Part shown: piece by piece, positions 27,080 to 36,765 of the stretch
Layout: the number at the start of each line of letters is the position of its first letter
How positions within the stretch are numbered: the first letter of the stretch is position 1
From: Thermoanaerobacterium butyriciformans
GTDB lineage: Bacteria > Bacillota > Thermoanaerobacteria > Thermoanaerobacterales > Thermoanaerobacteraceae
Assembly: GCF_017874545.1 (NCBI RefSeq)
Contig: NZ_JAGGLT010000023.1
Location: 1-51,979, forward strand
Length of the DNA: 51,979 bases
Reading direction: 5' to 3'
Program-made: the position numbers and the translations under genes
The notes under the pieces: model-generated
Seen by the model: only the letters and a program-made list of their open reading frames with translations
Databases searched by the model: none
What the model was told of the DNA's origin: nothing

Positions 27080-28146
27080 TATTTTGCACCTCCTGATATT
27101 TTTCTGATTTCTTCTAGTATAGCTGCTGGTTCTGGTACCATTCCTCCTGCTCTCCCGTAAAAGTACACTGGTTTTCGTCCATTGACTGCTAGCTTTACGT
27201 CTTCTACCATCTGTCCCATACTCATTTCTATTGATAGGTATCTTTTAACATAATTCACAGTTTTTTCAAATGGTTCAACTGGGAATGGCCACAGTGATAT
27301 GGGCCTTATTAGTCCTACGTTTATGTTTTCTCGCTTTGCTAATTCGATTACGTTTTTGGCAACTCTTGCAATTGTGCCATATGCTACCAGTATTATCTCT
27401 GCATCTTCACAGTTGGTCATTTCATAACGCACTTCTTCTTTTGAGGCTTTTTCATATTTCTTAAACAGTTCTATATTGTGTTTTTCTAACATTTGTGGAT
27501 CTAGTTCAAGGGAGTTTATGATGTTTTTTTTCTTTCTTGTACCCATGCCTGTTGTTGCCCATGTTTTTTCTTCTATGTGGTTTTCTCCTTTTTTTATGTT
27601 GTCAAAGTCGACAGGTTCCATCATCTGTCCTAACATACCATCTCCCAGTATCATGACTGGATTTCTGTATTTGTCAGCTATGTCGAAGGCTTGTTGGACA
27701 AGGTCTGCCATTTCTTGTATTGTTGATGGTGCTAAGACGATTAGTTTGTAGTCCCCATGACCTCCGCCTTTTGTTGATTGGAAGTAGTCTGATTGTGAAG
27801 GTTGTATTCCTCCAAGTCCTGGACCACCTCTCATTACGTTGGCTATTACGCATGGTATTTCCGCTCCGGCTATATAAGAGATTCCCTCTTGCATGAGACT
27901 TATTCCTGGGCTTGATGAAGTGATTAGGACTCTTGCTCCTGCTCCACCTGCTCCGTATACCATGTTTATGGCTGATACTTCGCTTTCTGCCTGCAGAAAT
28001 ACTCCTCCTACTTTTGGCATTCTTTTTGCCATGTATGCTGTTACTTCGTTTTGTGGTGTTATAGGATAACCAAAATAGTGCCTGCAACCGGCCTGTATAG
28101 CAGCTTCTGCTAATGCTTCATTTCCTTTCATCAATACTTTAGCCAT
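27079..28146 (-). CDS. 2-oxoacid:ferredoxin oxidoreductase, alpha subunit (VorB/KorA type)
   Basis: This 355-residue alpha subunit has the typical N-terminus MKGNEALAEAAIQAGCRHYFGYPITPQ, split by the conserved GYPITPQ motif, and the GGPGLGGIQPSQSDYFQ loop. The size fits the VorB/KorA type rather than the long single-chain pyruvate:ferredoxin oxidoreductase. With the other three subunits it supplies reduced ferredoxin and acyl-CoA in anaerobic metabolism, for example in amino-acid fermentation or synthesis. Confidence 0.94.
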   Translation of the reverse strand: MAKVLMKGNEALAEAAIQAGCRHYFGYPITPQNEVTAYMAKRMPKVGGVFLQAESEVSAINMVYGAGGAGARVLITSSSPGISLMQEGISYIAGAEIPCVIANVMRGGPGLGGIQPSQSDYFQSTKGGGHGDYKLIVLAPSTIQEMADLVQQAFDIADKYRNPVMILGDGMLGQMMEPVDFDNIKKGENHIEEKTWATTGMGTRKKKNIINSLELDPQMLEKHNIELFKKYEKASKEEVRYEMTNCEDAEIILVAYGTIARVAKNVIELAKRENINVGLIRPISLWPFPVEPFEKTVNYVKRYLSIEMSMGQMVEDVKLAVNGRKPVYFYGRAGGMVPEPAAILEEIRKISGGAK

Positions 28147-28164
28147 TTTTATTTTCCCCCTTTG

Positions 28165-28377
28165 TCACTTTATAACGGTTATGACTGTATCAGGGCACAT
28201 GATTGCACAGAACCCACAGCTTATACATTTTTCTATGTTTTCGGGTTTTATTATTGCTGGATGATATCCTTTGACATTTAGCCTGTCTAGATCCATCTCA
28301 ATTATATGTTTTGGACATGCCTCCAAGCATAGTTCACAGCTTTTGCATAAGTTTTCGTTAAATATGACTTGTTTCAT
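28165..28377 (-). CDS. 2-oxoacid:ferredoxin oxidoreductase, delta (ferredoxin-like) subunit
   Basis: This 70-residue protein carries two 4Fe-4S motifs, CKSCELCLEACP and CISCGFCAIMCP, and is the electron-transfer subunit of the complex. It is the first of the four oxidoreductase genes (delta, alpha, beta, gamma) and lies 18 bases before the alpha-subunit gene. Confidence 0.94.
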   Translation of the reverse strand: MKQVIFNENLCKSCELCLEACPKHIIEMDLDRLNVKGYHPAIIKPENIEKCISCGFCAIMCPDTVITVIK

Positions 28378-28393
28378 TTTTTTATCATCTCCA

Positions 28394-29068
28394 TCAAATT
28401 TTATTCCATGGTGCTTTCATGTATAAATCTATAGGGAATACCTCATAACCCATCTTATTAAGTTTTTCGGCAATATCTCTTTTGGCAGTAGTCATTTTAA
28501 CAGGTATTCCTGTTATCCTAGACACATCTTCTACTATTTTTTGCCCTTTTATGACATCTTCTATAGATGTATCATATGATAGATGTGTGTTATTAACGAG
28601 ATGAGTCACTCTAATTCTTGCCGCATTTTCAACAAGTTTTATATATTTTATCACCGAATCTGCGTCTTTCGTAAAAGGCCTATTGACATTTACGATAAAT
28701 AGGACATCGACATCTTTATTGAATATGATGTTGTGATACTGTCCAAATGCAATTGCCCCTGCATCATCTCCTCCTATGTCAAACACAGCATGCTTTTCTT
28801 TATCTTGAATAACACTGTATATATCTCTAGACAATGCTGGTATATCAGCATTCATGTACTTTTCATCAACACCGATTACTTTAATACCCCATTTATCAAA
28901 GAGCTCTTTTCTCACCTCTCTGGGGCGAAAATAGGGATTTACTATATCTAGATCTACAATATCTACATTTTGTCCAGTTTCTTTAATATATCTTGCATAA
29001 TTTATGGCTATTTCAGTCTTGCCTGTACCATAATGTCCAAGAACAATCGTAAGTCTCTTATAATCCAT
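28394..29068 (-). CDS. P-loop NTPase (MinD/CobQ-like ATP-binding protein)
   Basis: The frame opens at 29134, but the start supported by an AAAGGATG site is the ATG at 29068 (MDYKRLTIVLGHYG), giving about 224 residues. Walker A is GHYGTGKTE near the N-terminus, followed by VDIVDLDIVNPYFR and HAVFDIGGDDAGA, in the manner of deviant-Walker ATPases. LFIVNVNRPF and THLVNNTHL form the base-recognition region. Function unknown. It lies directly upstream of the ferredoxin-oxidoreductase genes, so it may help assemble or regulate that complex, but this is inference. Confidence 0.75.
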   Translation of the reverse strand: MDYKRLTIVLGHYGTGKTEIAINYARYIKETGQNVDIVDLDIVNPYFRPREVRKELFDKWGIKVIGVDEKYMNADIPALSRDIYSVIQDKEKHAVFDIGGDDAGAIAFGQYHNIIFNKDVDVLFIVNVNRPFTKDADSVIKYIKLVENAARIRVTHLVNNTHLSYDTSIEDVIKGQKIVEDVSRITGIPVKMTTAKRDIAEKLNKMGYEVFPIDLYMKAPWNKI

Positions 29069-29135
29069 TATAATCATCCTTTGTTTAGCATACTCTTGGC
29101 CCATTGCTCTAAAAGAAATAAGCAATAAATTCATT

Positions 29136-30326
29136 TTATTGAATATTCACATCTACAGTCTCTGGTTTTACTTTAACTATTTTTAGATTTAAATTTGTTG
29201 TAACATTTATTGGCAATGTCTGGGTGCCTGGTGAAGCATTTGTTACATCTACATAAGCACTAAATTCACTTGGAGTCGCCGAATTTACTACATTTTCAGG
29301 GCCTGTCACTGTTATTACGACATTGGAATTTGAAACAGTCACGTTTTTATTGTCTGCACCCTTCACATCGATATTGCTGAGTGTAATGTCGCTTGTAACT
29401 ATTTTTTCAATATCGATATACACCTTTGCCGTACTGCCGGTTTTGACAAGACTAATACCATTTGGAAGGTCAAAAGGTACATTTTCAGTGAAAGATGCGT
29501 TTTTCCCTGATATATCTATCTGCTTTGTATCAATACTTTTTATAGAATTCAAGACAGAATCTTCTCCTGTAATGTACACATACTCAGGTAGGACGTTAAC
29601 TTCCGCTACGTCATACCCGTCCATTGGCTTGCCAAATATTTTAGCATTTACAGGCACTCTTATTGCTCTATTTACATCTATCTCAACTTTGATATATTGG
29701 GGATTTAAATCAACTCCTTTGACTTCATTGTTATCGCTGTCTACAGCCTCAACTGGAACAGATATATTTACATCCTTTGACTTATTTGACATATCTACTT
29801 GAGCAATTACAGTTTTTACTAAGTTAACTTTGCTTTCCGGCCCACTAACTATAACTTCACCAGGGGTCAATATAGCCGGCTTCATTGCATATCCATCCAT
29901 AACAGTGCCATTTACCTTGACGTGAACAGGCATTTGCACTCTAGCTACTTTATCTACATCCAGCTTTATCTCAGATGGATTTGCTGAAACAAATGTCACA
30001 TTTTTAGGCAGTGAAATAACTTGTACCGGCACCACATTTATCCCCTTACTTATTATCCTGCTTACATCTGCTTCCACCTGTATATCAGAAGGCCTTACAC
30101 TCATAACGTCGCTTCTTCTTCCCTTTATTCTCACTGTCACTGTGAAGTTCTTATCACCAACCAATGTCAATCCTTTTTTATCAAGGGTATTCACATTAAC
30201 AATATTTACAGGAATATTGCCTATATCGTATGATATTTCAGGATTTTTCTCTCCCATAACATAAAGCCATAATATAAAGGCTAAAACAACTGAAAGTATC
30301 TTTATTGTGATATTTTTACTCAGCAT
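29136..30326 (-). CDS. cdaR: YbbR-domain protein, regulator of c-di-AMP synthase
   Basis: This 396-residue protein has one N-terminal membrane segment (IKILSVVLAFILWLYVMG) and four extracytoplasmic YbbR repeats, each with a pattern like V.V.G....V.....I.A.VDVS. YbbR/CdaR proteins bind the membrane diadenylate cyclase and control c-di-AMP output. Its start overlaps the end of cdaA by 11 bases, so the two are coupled. Confidence 0.92.
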   Translation of the reverse strand: MLSKNITIKILSVVLAFILWLYVMGEKNPEISYDIGNIPVNIVNVNTLDKKGLTLVGDKNFTVTVRIKGRRSDVMSVRPSDIQVEADVSRIISKGINVVPVQVISLPKNVTFVSANPSEIKLDVDKVARVQMPVHVKVNGTVMDGYAMKPAILTPGEVIVSGPESKVNLVKTVIAQVDMSNKSKDVNISVPVEAVDSDNNEVKGVDLNPQYIKVEIDVNRAIRVPVNAKIFGKPMDGYDVAEVNVLPEYVYITGEDSVLNSIKSIDTKQIDISGKNASFTENVPFDLPNGISLVKTGSTAKVYIDIEKIVTSDITLSNIDVKGADNKNVTVSNSNVVITVTGPENVVNSATPSEFSAYVDVTNASPGTQTLPINVTTNLNLKIVKVKPETVDVNIQ

Positions 30327-31149
30327 GTTTATTCCCCCATTTAAACCAATTGGGTCCTTTGCTCTCTTTTACTTTAAACATACTTAGAAGAACTTCCTTC
30401 AATGTCTTTATATCCAAATGTCTAGAGATTCTCCCATTTTGAGCCAATGAGATGGTACCTGTCTCCTCAGAAACTATGACTGATACAGCATCTGATATCT
30501 CTGTCACTCCTATTGCAGCCCTATGTCTTGTACCAAGCTCTGTGCTTAAATTCTGATTATCAGTAAGTGGCAAAAAACATCCTGCAGCCATTATTCTGTC
30601 GCCTCTTATTATAACTGCACCATCATGAAGTGGAGTATTTGGTATAAATGTATTTATTAGAAGCTCGCTAGATATCTTAGAGTCAAGGGATATGCCTGTT
30701 TCTATCAGTTCATTTAACCCTGTATTTCTTTCTAAAACTATAAGTGCTCCTATTTTTGATCTAGACAAAAACTGAACAGCATCGCATATCTCACTTATGA
30801 CATCCTCTATATCCTGAACATCATCGTTTATGATAAAGAAGTTTCTCTTTATGAACTCGCTTCTGCCAAGTGATTCCAAAGCTCTTCGCAGTTCCGGCTG
30901 AAATACTATTAAAAGTGCTATCACGCCTACAGTCATTGCATTGCTTAAAATATAATTGACTGTCCTAAGCTGCAGCCATTCACTTAACTTCGTCAATATT
31001 AAAAGTATTATAATTCCCTTAAACAACTGTTCTGCTCTCGTTTTTCTTATGACTAAGATAAGGCGATACATTACGTATGCTATTATTGCTATGTCGACAA
31101 TATCATTTATTTTCATTGTCTTTATTATTTCTATAAGGCCATTGAACAA
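30316..31149 (-). CDS. cdaA: diadenylate cyclase CdaA
   Basis: The enzyme joins two ATP molecules to c-di-AMP. Three membrane segments occupy about the first 95 residues, then comes the DAC domain with both catalytic motifs: DGAVIIRGDRI and GTRHRAAIG. The frame opens at a TTG at 31170, but AGAGGTGA suits the TTG at 31149 (then FNGLIEIIK), giving about 277 residues, the normal CdaA length. c-di-AMP controls potassium and osmotic balance and cell-wall state. cdaA and cdaR are conventionally followed by glmM; here other genes come between. Confidence 0.95.
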   Translation of the reverse strand: MFNGLIEIIKTMKINDIVDIAIIAYVMYRLILVIRKTRAEQLFKGIIILLILTKLSEWLQLRTVNYILSNAMTVGVIALLIVFQPELRRALESLGRSEFIKRNFFIINDDVQDIEDVISEICDAVQFLSRSKIGALIVLERNTGLNELIETGISLDSKISSELLINTFIPNTPLHDGAVIIRGDRIMAAGCFLPLTDNQNLSTELGTRHRAAIGVTEISDAVSVIVSEETGTISLAQNGRISRHLDIKTLKEVLLSMFKVKESKGPNWFKWGNKHAE

Positions 31150-31263
31150 AAAGCTCACCTCTTGAGGCAAAATTGTAAACTAATATAATTTTAGTACTTG
31201 CTCATAATAATTATACAATAATAATCCGCAAAATCCTATAAACTTTAATATTTAAATATAGAA

Positions 31264-31296
31264 AAAGTCATAGAATGATTGTCATTCTATGACTTC
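31264..31296 (-). terminator. perfect 12-bp hairpin terminator
   Basis: GTCATAGAATGA and TCATTCTATGAC form a perfect stem with a three-base loop, and the minus-strand copy runs into CTTTTTC. The stop codon of the universal-stress-type gene lies inside the stem. It ends that minus-strand gene ahead of cdaA. Confidence 0.85.
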
Positions 31297-31695
31297 CACT
31301 ATGATATTTTTTTCTTCAACACGTTTTATAAGAGGATTTATTACATCCCCATGAAGCAGTACTTCAAAAGCAGACCTTAATGATTTGCCAACTATTATCT
31401 CTGTAATATCGTTTTCGTTTGCAAATTCAGCTAATGTATCAGATATCTTTCTGCCCACTAATATAGATACTCTGCCACCCAACTTCTGAGCCATCTCAAA
31501 GAGTTCAATTAAAATCTTATGTTCTTTCAAATCTTTATATATATCATTGTTTCTATTTACATACACAACACAAAATTCCCCATTTGTCTCTCTTGCCCTC
31601 TCTGCTCCTCTTTCAACAAGCCTTCGGCAACTTTTTTGAGGCGTAACGCAAACCATGATCCTGCTTTTTACCCCAGGCTCGTAACTTAAAACCAT
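31282..31695 (-). CDS. universal-stress-protein-like (KdpD/UspA-type) protein
   Basis: The frame opens at 31734, but AGGAGG lies seven bases before the ATG at 31695 (MVLSYEPGVKSRIMVCVT), so I use it, giving about 137 residues. RIMVCVTPQKSCRRLVERGA resembles the USP domain found in KdpD sensor kinases, and EIIVGKSLRSAFEVLLHGDVINPLIKR is the nucleotide-binding end. It appears to be a free-standing KdpD-type USP domain; the role is unknown, possibly nucleotide or osmotic sensing. Confidence 0.75.
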   Translation of the reverse strand: MVLSYEPGVKSRIMVCVTPQKSCRRLVERGAERARETNGEFCVVYVNRNNDIYKDLKEHKILIELFEMAQKLGGRVSILVGRKISDTLAEFANENDITEIIVGKSLRSAFEVLLHGDVINPLIKRVEEKNIIVEVIE

Positions 31696-31790
31696 CAGCA
31701 AGCCTCCTATCAGGAGAAATAATAACCACACCAAATATATTATATATTTAAAATAACATTTGTGTCAATCGAACAAATCATCAGAATTAT

Positions 31791-33920
31791 TCATGCTAAA
31801 CTTTTTCTATTCCTGATATTCCTTTTTAAGTACTCTTTTATATATGCAACATCGTCTTTAGATGGCTCCAAATTTCCATACACCAAATCATTGTATACTT
31901 TTGTTACTCTGTCAAAATCTTTAAATCCAGCATTCATGACTCTCTCTTGATATTCTAAAGTTGTTTCACTGTCATCTTTTCTGAGACCTCTTTTCCCTAG
32001 TCTTTTAAGTATTTTATTGTAATAATATACATATGCATTTTTATTAGAGCCAAGATATTTTCTTAGCAAAACATATTTAATAGCAGCCACGATGGCTAAT
32101 ATTAATATTGCAATCAATACTACTATGGTTGCATACATATTTCTGCGAGGAATTGTATTGTTTTCTGCCTGGTTTTTGACGATATTACTTTGCGTCTTAT
32201 TTTGGTTGACACTTGTTTTCGGTATGGCTACATTACCGGTATTGGTATTTGGCTGAGTGGAAGATGGTGTCCCGATATTAGCACCTGCTGCTTGAGAAAA
32301 TGTCTCGGAATAAATAGCTGTTGGCTCAAATGTAACCCAGCCGCTGTTTTGAAAGTGTACCTCAACCCACGCATGGGCATATGATGCTTCAATATCATAA
32401 TTATCCCCGAAAATAGGTGGAGGAGGCATTTTAAAGCCTACAACATATCTCGCCGGTATCCCTATAGTCCTTAACATGATAACCATTGAAGTTGCAAAAT
32501 ACGTACAATAGCCTTGCTTCAAATCAAAAAGAAAATAATCGACAAAATCTCTTCCATGTGGTGTTTCAGGAACATCCAGATTGTATTTATACGTATTTCT
32601 AAGATACTGCTCAATGGCTTTTACTTTGTCGTAATCAGTCTTCTTATCTTTAGTTATACTTAAGGCCAATTCTTTTACCCTTTCAGGCAAATTATCAGGA
32701 TATTGAAGATACCTTTTCATATCATCGCTGGTAACAGCTTTATCATTCTCTAAATCTTTGGCACTTATGTCAGGTTTGTAATATTCAACAACATAAGGAT
32801 TTTTTATCCTTCTTCCCATAGATATCAATGTTAAAGAGCTTTTGTCGTATATATTGTTAATACTTACATGATACGGCTGCCAAGGCGAAAAAATAATATT
32901 TGTATTCATCGCTACCGGATAAATTTCTAACTTTTTTATGGTGTATTTTATACCTTTTGAAAAGGCAGGCGGAAAATAATTGTCATTTCCAAAATTGTGC
33001 TGGATCTCAGAATTTGTCCATCTGTTGTTCTCATAAGTATCAAAAACTTCACCTCTTAAGTATGTGCTTTCATCAGCTTTTACCCTCATAACAATTTGAT
33101 CACTTACACTATTCGGCCCACCCAGATCCTGAGAAAATGAACTAAAGTCAGTGCTGAAAGTCGTTGTAGTGCCTTCATTTCCTACACCGTTTCTCCATGT
33201 TTTTGTAAATGGAAATGTAGCATAGAATTTATCATTCATTGATTTCCACACAACAGGTTGAAAACTTTTTGGCAGTGCATATGCAATTGCAGTGCTTATA
33301 GAAGAAAACACCATCGATATTATAAGCAGGCTTACAATTGACGCTTTGCCATTTCCAGCCTTTTGATAATAATTTATTGACATATTTATAAAACTTACAG
33401 CAACATAAAATATTAAATAAATATACGCTTTATCGACATAATTATACCACTGAAAAACACATACTAATACACCGAAAAGCATCGTTAAAAAATAACTCTT
33501 TAAGATGCTGTTTAAAAAAGTAATAATCAGTGCAACGACAAAAATACCTAATATAGCAGTCGTCAAAAAATACCTGCTTGTCAATTGGCTAAATCCGTCA
33601 GGCCAATTTGTTTCTCCCATATATATGTAAAGCCAATTTATATATCTATCAATATCTACAACGACTTTTGTAAGCACATCCTTCTTCATGTAAAAATAGT
33701 ATAAATCTACTAAAATGAACAATGAAAGAAATGCTATAATAAGTTGCGGCCGCTTAAAAAGAAATGTCAGTAAAACAACGAATACGGAAGATAAAAATAT
33801 GATATCAAATATACTTACATTAAAGTTCAAGCCCACAAATATCGACAATGACAGTATTACTGATAAGATAACATTTATAATATATTCAAATATATTGAAC
33901 TTTTTTGCGTATATCTTCAT
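31791..33920 (-). CDS. transglutaminase-like membrane protein (TgpA/DUF3488 type)
   Basis: This 709-residue protein has about six N-terminal membrane helices (residues 1-210), then an extracytoplasmic transglutaminase core with Cys in KQGYCTYFATSM (about 470), His in YAHAWVEV (about 517) and Asp/Glu in WVTFEPTA (about 530). A Ser/Asn/Gln-rich linker, one membrane helix (ATIVVLIAILILAIV) and a C-terminal DUF4129-like tail follow. It forms the common MoxR-DUF58-transglutaminase cluster and overlaps the DUF58 gene by 35 bases. A role in envelope crosslinking or proteolysis is presumed; the reaction is not known. Confidence 0.88.
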   Translation of the reverse strand: MKIYAKKFNIFEYIINVILSVILSLSIFVGLNFNVSIFDIIFLSSVFVVLLTFLFKRPQLIIAFLSLFILVDLYYFYMKKDVLTKVVVDIDRYINWLYIYMGETNWPDGFSQLTSRYFLTTAILGIFVVALIITFLNSILKSYFLTMLFGVLVCVFQWYNYVDKAYIYLIFYVAVSFINMSINYYQKAGNGKASIVSLLIISMVFSSISTAIAYALPKSFQPVVWKSMNDKFYATFPFTKTWRNGVGNEGTTTTFSTDFSSFSQDLGGPNSVSDQIVMRVKADESTYLRGEVFDTYENNRWTNSEIQHNFGNDNYFPPAFSKGIKYTIKKLEIYPVAMNTNIIFSPWQPYHVSINNIYDKSSLTLISMGRRIKNPYVVEYYKPDISAKDLENDKAVTSDDMKRYLQYPDNLPERVKELALSITKDKKTDYDKVKAIEQYLRNTYKYNLDVPETPHGRDFVDYFLFDLKQGYCTYFATSMVIMLRTIGIPARYVVGFKMPPPPIFGDNYDIEASYAHAWVEVHFQNSGWVTFEPTAIYSETFSQAAGANIGTPSSTQPNTNTGNVAIPKTSVNQNKTQSNIVKNQAENNTIPRRNMYATIVVLIAILILAIVAAIKYVLLRKYLGSNKNAYVYYYNKILKRLGKRGLRKDDSETTLEYQERVMNAGFKDFDRVTKVYNDLVYGNLEPSKDDVAYIKEYLKRNIRNRKSLA

Positions 33921-35043
33921 ATTTATCTCCCCAAGGAATAAGTTTTATTCGCAAACAATCTAATTTTCTTTTTATTTCTTCTTTTACTGGCTCTTTATTT
34001 GTATAAAATATAATTACATTTTGATGCAAATTAATATTTGACAGTGTAAATACAGTTCTTTCATCAACATATGGTGTAATTATCGCCAATGTAGACTCTC
34101 TAGAAACACATCTTATATTATTCAATAGTTTTTCATTGAAATCACTATCATAAGTCGGAAACAATTTAAGAGTCAATAATTTAAAAATACTAAAATCTTT
34201 TATGCTTTTGCATTTCGCCAAAAGATTGTTTGATTCATAATCGACAAGGCTTACAGGTACACCATTGGAAAGGCAATATTTTGCAATGGAAAGTACACAC
34301 TCTGCCGTTTTTTCGTCTATCATTCCATTATAGTCCTCTTTGTAATGCTGTCTATACAAATCCCATATTATAAAAACTTCATTTGATGCCGTATATTCAT
34401 ATTCTTTTACATACAATTTCTGTAGTTTTGCAGATATTCGCCAATGAACCCTTTTAAGGCTATCACCGTCAATGTATTCTCTTAAATTTGATAAGTTTGT
34501 ATAATCTTCGTATTGCTTATTTTTGCCTTCAGCTCTACCTATTTCCGCAATTGCAGGCAGCTCAATCGAAATATCATATACGTTGGGATATACAATTATC
34601 TTATGCTTTTTATTAAACGTCTTTTTAACCTCAAATATGCCAAAAGGGTCCCTTAATTTTATTTTAACAGGACCTATCTTATATATCCCCCTTCTTTTAC
34701 ACTCGATGCTTCTTTTTATTGCTTTCTTTTGAAATGGATTTAAATTCGTCGTTATGGGAAAAAAGCTTTCATTTTTATCATCAATAGCTATAAATATCAA
34801 AGGTAGAAACCATTTATTTTTAATCTTTATCTTGTATCCAATTTTATCTCCAACATGGATTTCACTGTCTTTTATATCAATTTTTAGCTCGATTGATTCT
34901 CTACCTATTATGGAATATAAAACACTTAATAATAAAATTGATGAAAGAGCAAAGAAGATGTAATAAAGTATTTCTCCCCCAGTAAATATTGCAAACAGAA
35001 AAGATACTGTTGTAAATGACAACAAAAGAATAAAATTACGCAT
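33886..35043 (-). CDS. DUF58 domain protein
   Basis: This 385-residue protein has two N-terminal membrane helices (about 3-47) and a DUF58/vWA-like domain with the conserved GDSLKRVHWRISAKLQKLYVKEYE segment (about 193-217), and an upstream RRGIYKIGPVKIKLRDPFGIF. Such proteins work with MoxR ATPases and transglutaminases encoded alongside. Its start overlaps the moxR stop (ATGCGTAA), so translation is coupled. Confidence 0.9.
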   Translation of the reverse strand: MRNFILLLSFTTVSFLFAIFTGGEILYYIFFALSSILLLSVLYSIIGRESIELKIDIKDSEIHVGDKIGYKIKIKNKWFLPLIFIAIDDKNESFFPITTNLNPFQKKAIKRSIECKRRGIYKIGPVKIKLRDPFGIFEVKKTFNKKHKIIVYPNVYDISIELPAIAEIGRAEGKNKQYEDYTNLSNLREYIDGDSLKRVHWRISAKLQKLYVKEYEYTASNEVFIIWDLYRQHYKEDYNGMIDEKTAECVLSIAKYCLSNGVPVSLVDYESNNLLAKCKSIKDFSIFKLLTLKLFPTYDSDFNEKLLNNIRCVSRESTLAIITPYVDERTVFTLSNINLHQNVIIFYTNKEPVKEEIKRKLDCLRIKLIPWGDKYEDIRKKVQYI

Positions 35044-35974
35044 ATTTCTTTACCACCGGAACTTTTGTCACATTCAAGATATCTTTTATCACACTTCTCT
35101 CATCAAGGTCATTAAATCTCGCTTCATTTTTTAATATTATTCTGTGTGACAGAACTGGCACGCTTAAATATTTCACATCATCAGGCAGAACATAATTGCG
35201 TCCTTCTATAAAAGCCTTGGCTTGCGACGCCTTCATCAAACTAATTGCCGCTCTCGGACTTGCTCCTAGAAGCACAGTCGATAAATTTCTGGTATTGTTG
35301 ACAATCGTAATAATATAATCAAGAATGCTGTCATCAACATAGACAGACTTTACTTCATCTTGCATTTTCAATATTTCCATTATCGATACAACAGGCTTTA
35401 AATTTTCAAGAGGATCTAACTCCTCAAACCTTTTAAGCATCTCAATCTCATGTTTAATATCTGGATATCCTAAATTGACTTTAATCATGAATCTGTCTAG
35501 CTGTGCTTCGGGAAGTCTAAATGTACCATCGTATTCAATAGGATTTTGTGTGGCGATTACCATAAAAGGCCGAGGCAACATGTAAGTCTTTCCATCTACT
35601 GTAACCTGCCTTTCCTCCATTGCCTCCAAAAGACTTGATTGTGTTTTAGGTGATGTTCTGTTTATCTCATCAGCCAGCAATATTTGACTCATTATAGGTC
35701 CTTGTTTAAACTCAAATACTCCTTTTTCTGGATTGTAAATAGAAACGCCAATAACATCGGATGGCAATAGATCTGGCGTAAATTGTATTCTCTTAAAATC
35801 AGCATTAATTGACTTCGCCAATGCTTTAACTAATGATGTCTTCCCAACTCCTGGAACATCTTCTATGAGAACATGTCCACCAGATAAGAGTGCCACCAAC
35901 ACCAATTTCACTTCTTCTGTCTTTCCTATTATCACTTTGTTTATATTGTCAATAATTTTAACTATCGTTTCCAT
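35036..35974 (-). CDS. MoxR-family AAA+ ATPase
   Basis: The ATG at 35974 (METIVKIIDNINKVIIG) follows GGAGG closely and gives about 312 residues; the frame opens 36 bases further upstream. Walker A is EDVPGVGKTSLVKAL, Walker B LLADEINRTSPKTQSSLLEAMEE and sensor 1 VIATQNPIEYDGTFRLPEAQ. MoxR ATPases are chaperones that activate or assemble the vWA-type partner encoded next to them. First gene of the MoxR-DUF58-transglutaminase set. Confidence 0.94.
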   Translation of the reverse strand: METIVKIIDNINKVIIGKTEEVKLVLVALLSGGHVLIEDVPGVGKTSLVKALAKSINADFKRIQFTPDLLPSDVIGVSIYNPEKGVFEFKQGPIMSQILLADEINRTSPKTQSSLLEAMEERQVTVDGKTYMLPRPFMVIATQNPIEYDGTFRLPEAQLDRFMIKVNLGYPDIKHEIEMLKRFEELDPLENLKPVVSIMEILKMQDEVKSVYVDDSILDYIITIVNNTRNLSTVLLGASPRAAISLMKASQAKAFIEGRNYVLPDDVKYLSVPVLSHRIILKNEARFNDLDERSVIKDILNVTKVPVVKKYA

Positions 35975-36090
35975 AATTCCTCCATAGTTTTTAATATCTG
36001 TAATACACAAATATTTTATCCAAATTCTATAGTTTCTTTACTATAAGTATACAAAAAAAATTTTCCTTAAACAAGGATGTAGAAATTCAA

Positions 36091-36765
36091 TCATGATTTT
36101 TCTTTAAAATATCTAAGAATGCCTTTAAATATAGCCCATGCAATTTTATACTGGTATTTTTCGTCATTTAAAAGTTTCTCTTCTTCCGGATTGGACATAA
36201 AACCGCACTCGATAATGACAGCAGGCATCTCTGCATGTCTTAATATGTAAAAAGTGCTTGTTTCTTTTGCCATTCTGTCATTATTAGGATCTAAAGTTTT
36301 TTTCAATTCGTCTTGTATTATCTCTGCCAGAAGCTTACCTTCTTTTGAATTTTTTTGATAAAAAACCTGTGCACCTTTATATTTAGGATCGGGAAAACTA
36401 TTAAGATGAATGCTCAACAAAATATCTCCTTTCACATCATTGCCAGCATACACCCTGTTTTTTAAATCTTTCATTATATCGCTATCAGTTAGTGTATCGT
36501 CTTCCCTCGTCATAAGTGCGATACCACCGCTTTCTTCTATTAGGTTCTTAAGTTTTGAAGCTATTTCCAGGTTAAGCTCATCTTCATCTTTTCCATATTT
36601 CCCAGGCTTACCAGGATCATTTCCTCCATGCCCAGCATCGATTATCACTATTTTATTCATTACAGGAATGTAATTTATAGTTTCAATTGATTTATTCAAA
36701 AAAGTGATAATGAAGACAAGTAGAAGTATTAAGCCGGAAAGTAGCAAGTATCTATTAGGTTTCAT
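36091..36765 (-). CDS. cwlD: N-acetylmuramoyl-L-alanine amidase, CwlD type
   Basis: This protein of about 224 residues has a signal-anchor (LLLSGLILLLVFIITFL) and an amidase_3 domain with zinc ligands in IDAGHGGNDPG, NLEIASKL, LSIHLNSF and the catalytic end VIIECGFMSNPEE. Size and arrangement fit CwlD, which with PdaA makes muramic-delta-lactam in spore cortex so that germination enzymes can recognise it. The start at 36765 has AAAGGAG eight bases upstream; the ATG at 36771 is too close. Confidence 0.85.
   Translation of the reverse strand: MKPNRYLLLSGLILLLVFIITFLNKSIETINYIPVMNKIVIIDAGHGGNDPGKPGKYGKDEDELNLEIASKLKNLIEESGGIALMTREDDTLTDSDIMKDLKNRVYAGNDVKGDILLSIHLNSFPDPKYKGAQVFYQKNSKEGKLLAEIIQDELKKTLDPNNDRMAKETSTFYILRHAEMPAVIIECGFMSNPEEEKLLNDEKYQYKIAWAIFKGILRYFKEKS

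Noticed and set aside
27674-28087. 137-residue minus-strand frame rich in Arg and Ser
   Set aside because: It is a shifted frame inside the oxidoreductase alpha-subunit gene; the composition is that of an out-of-frame translation.
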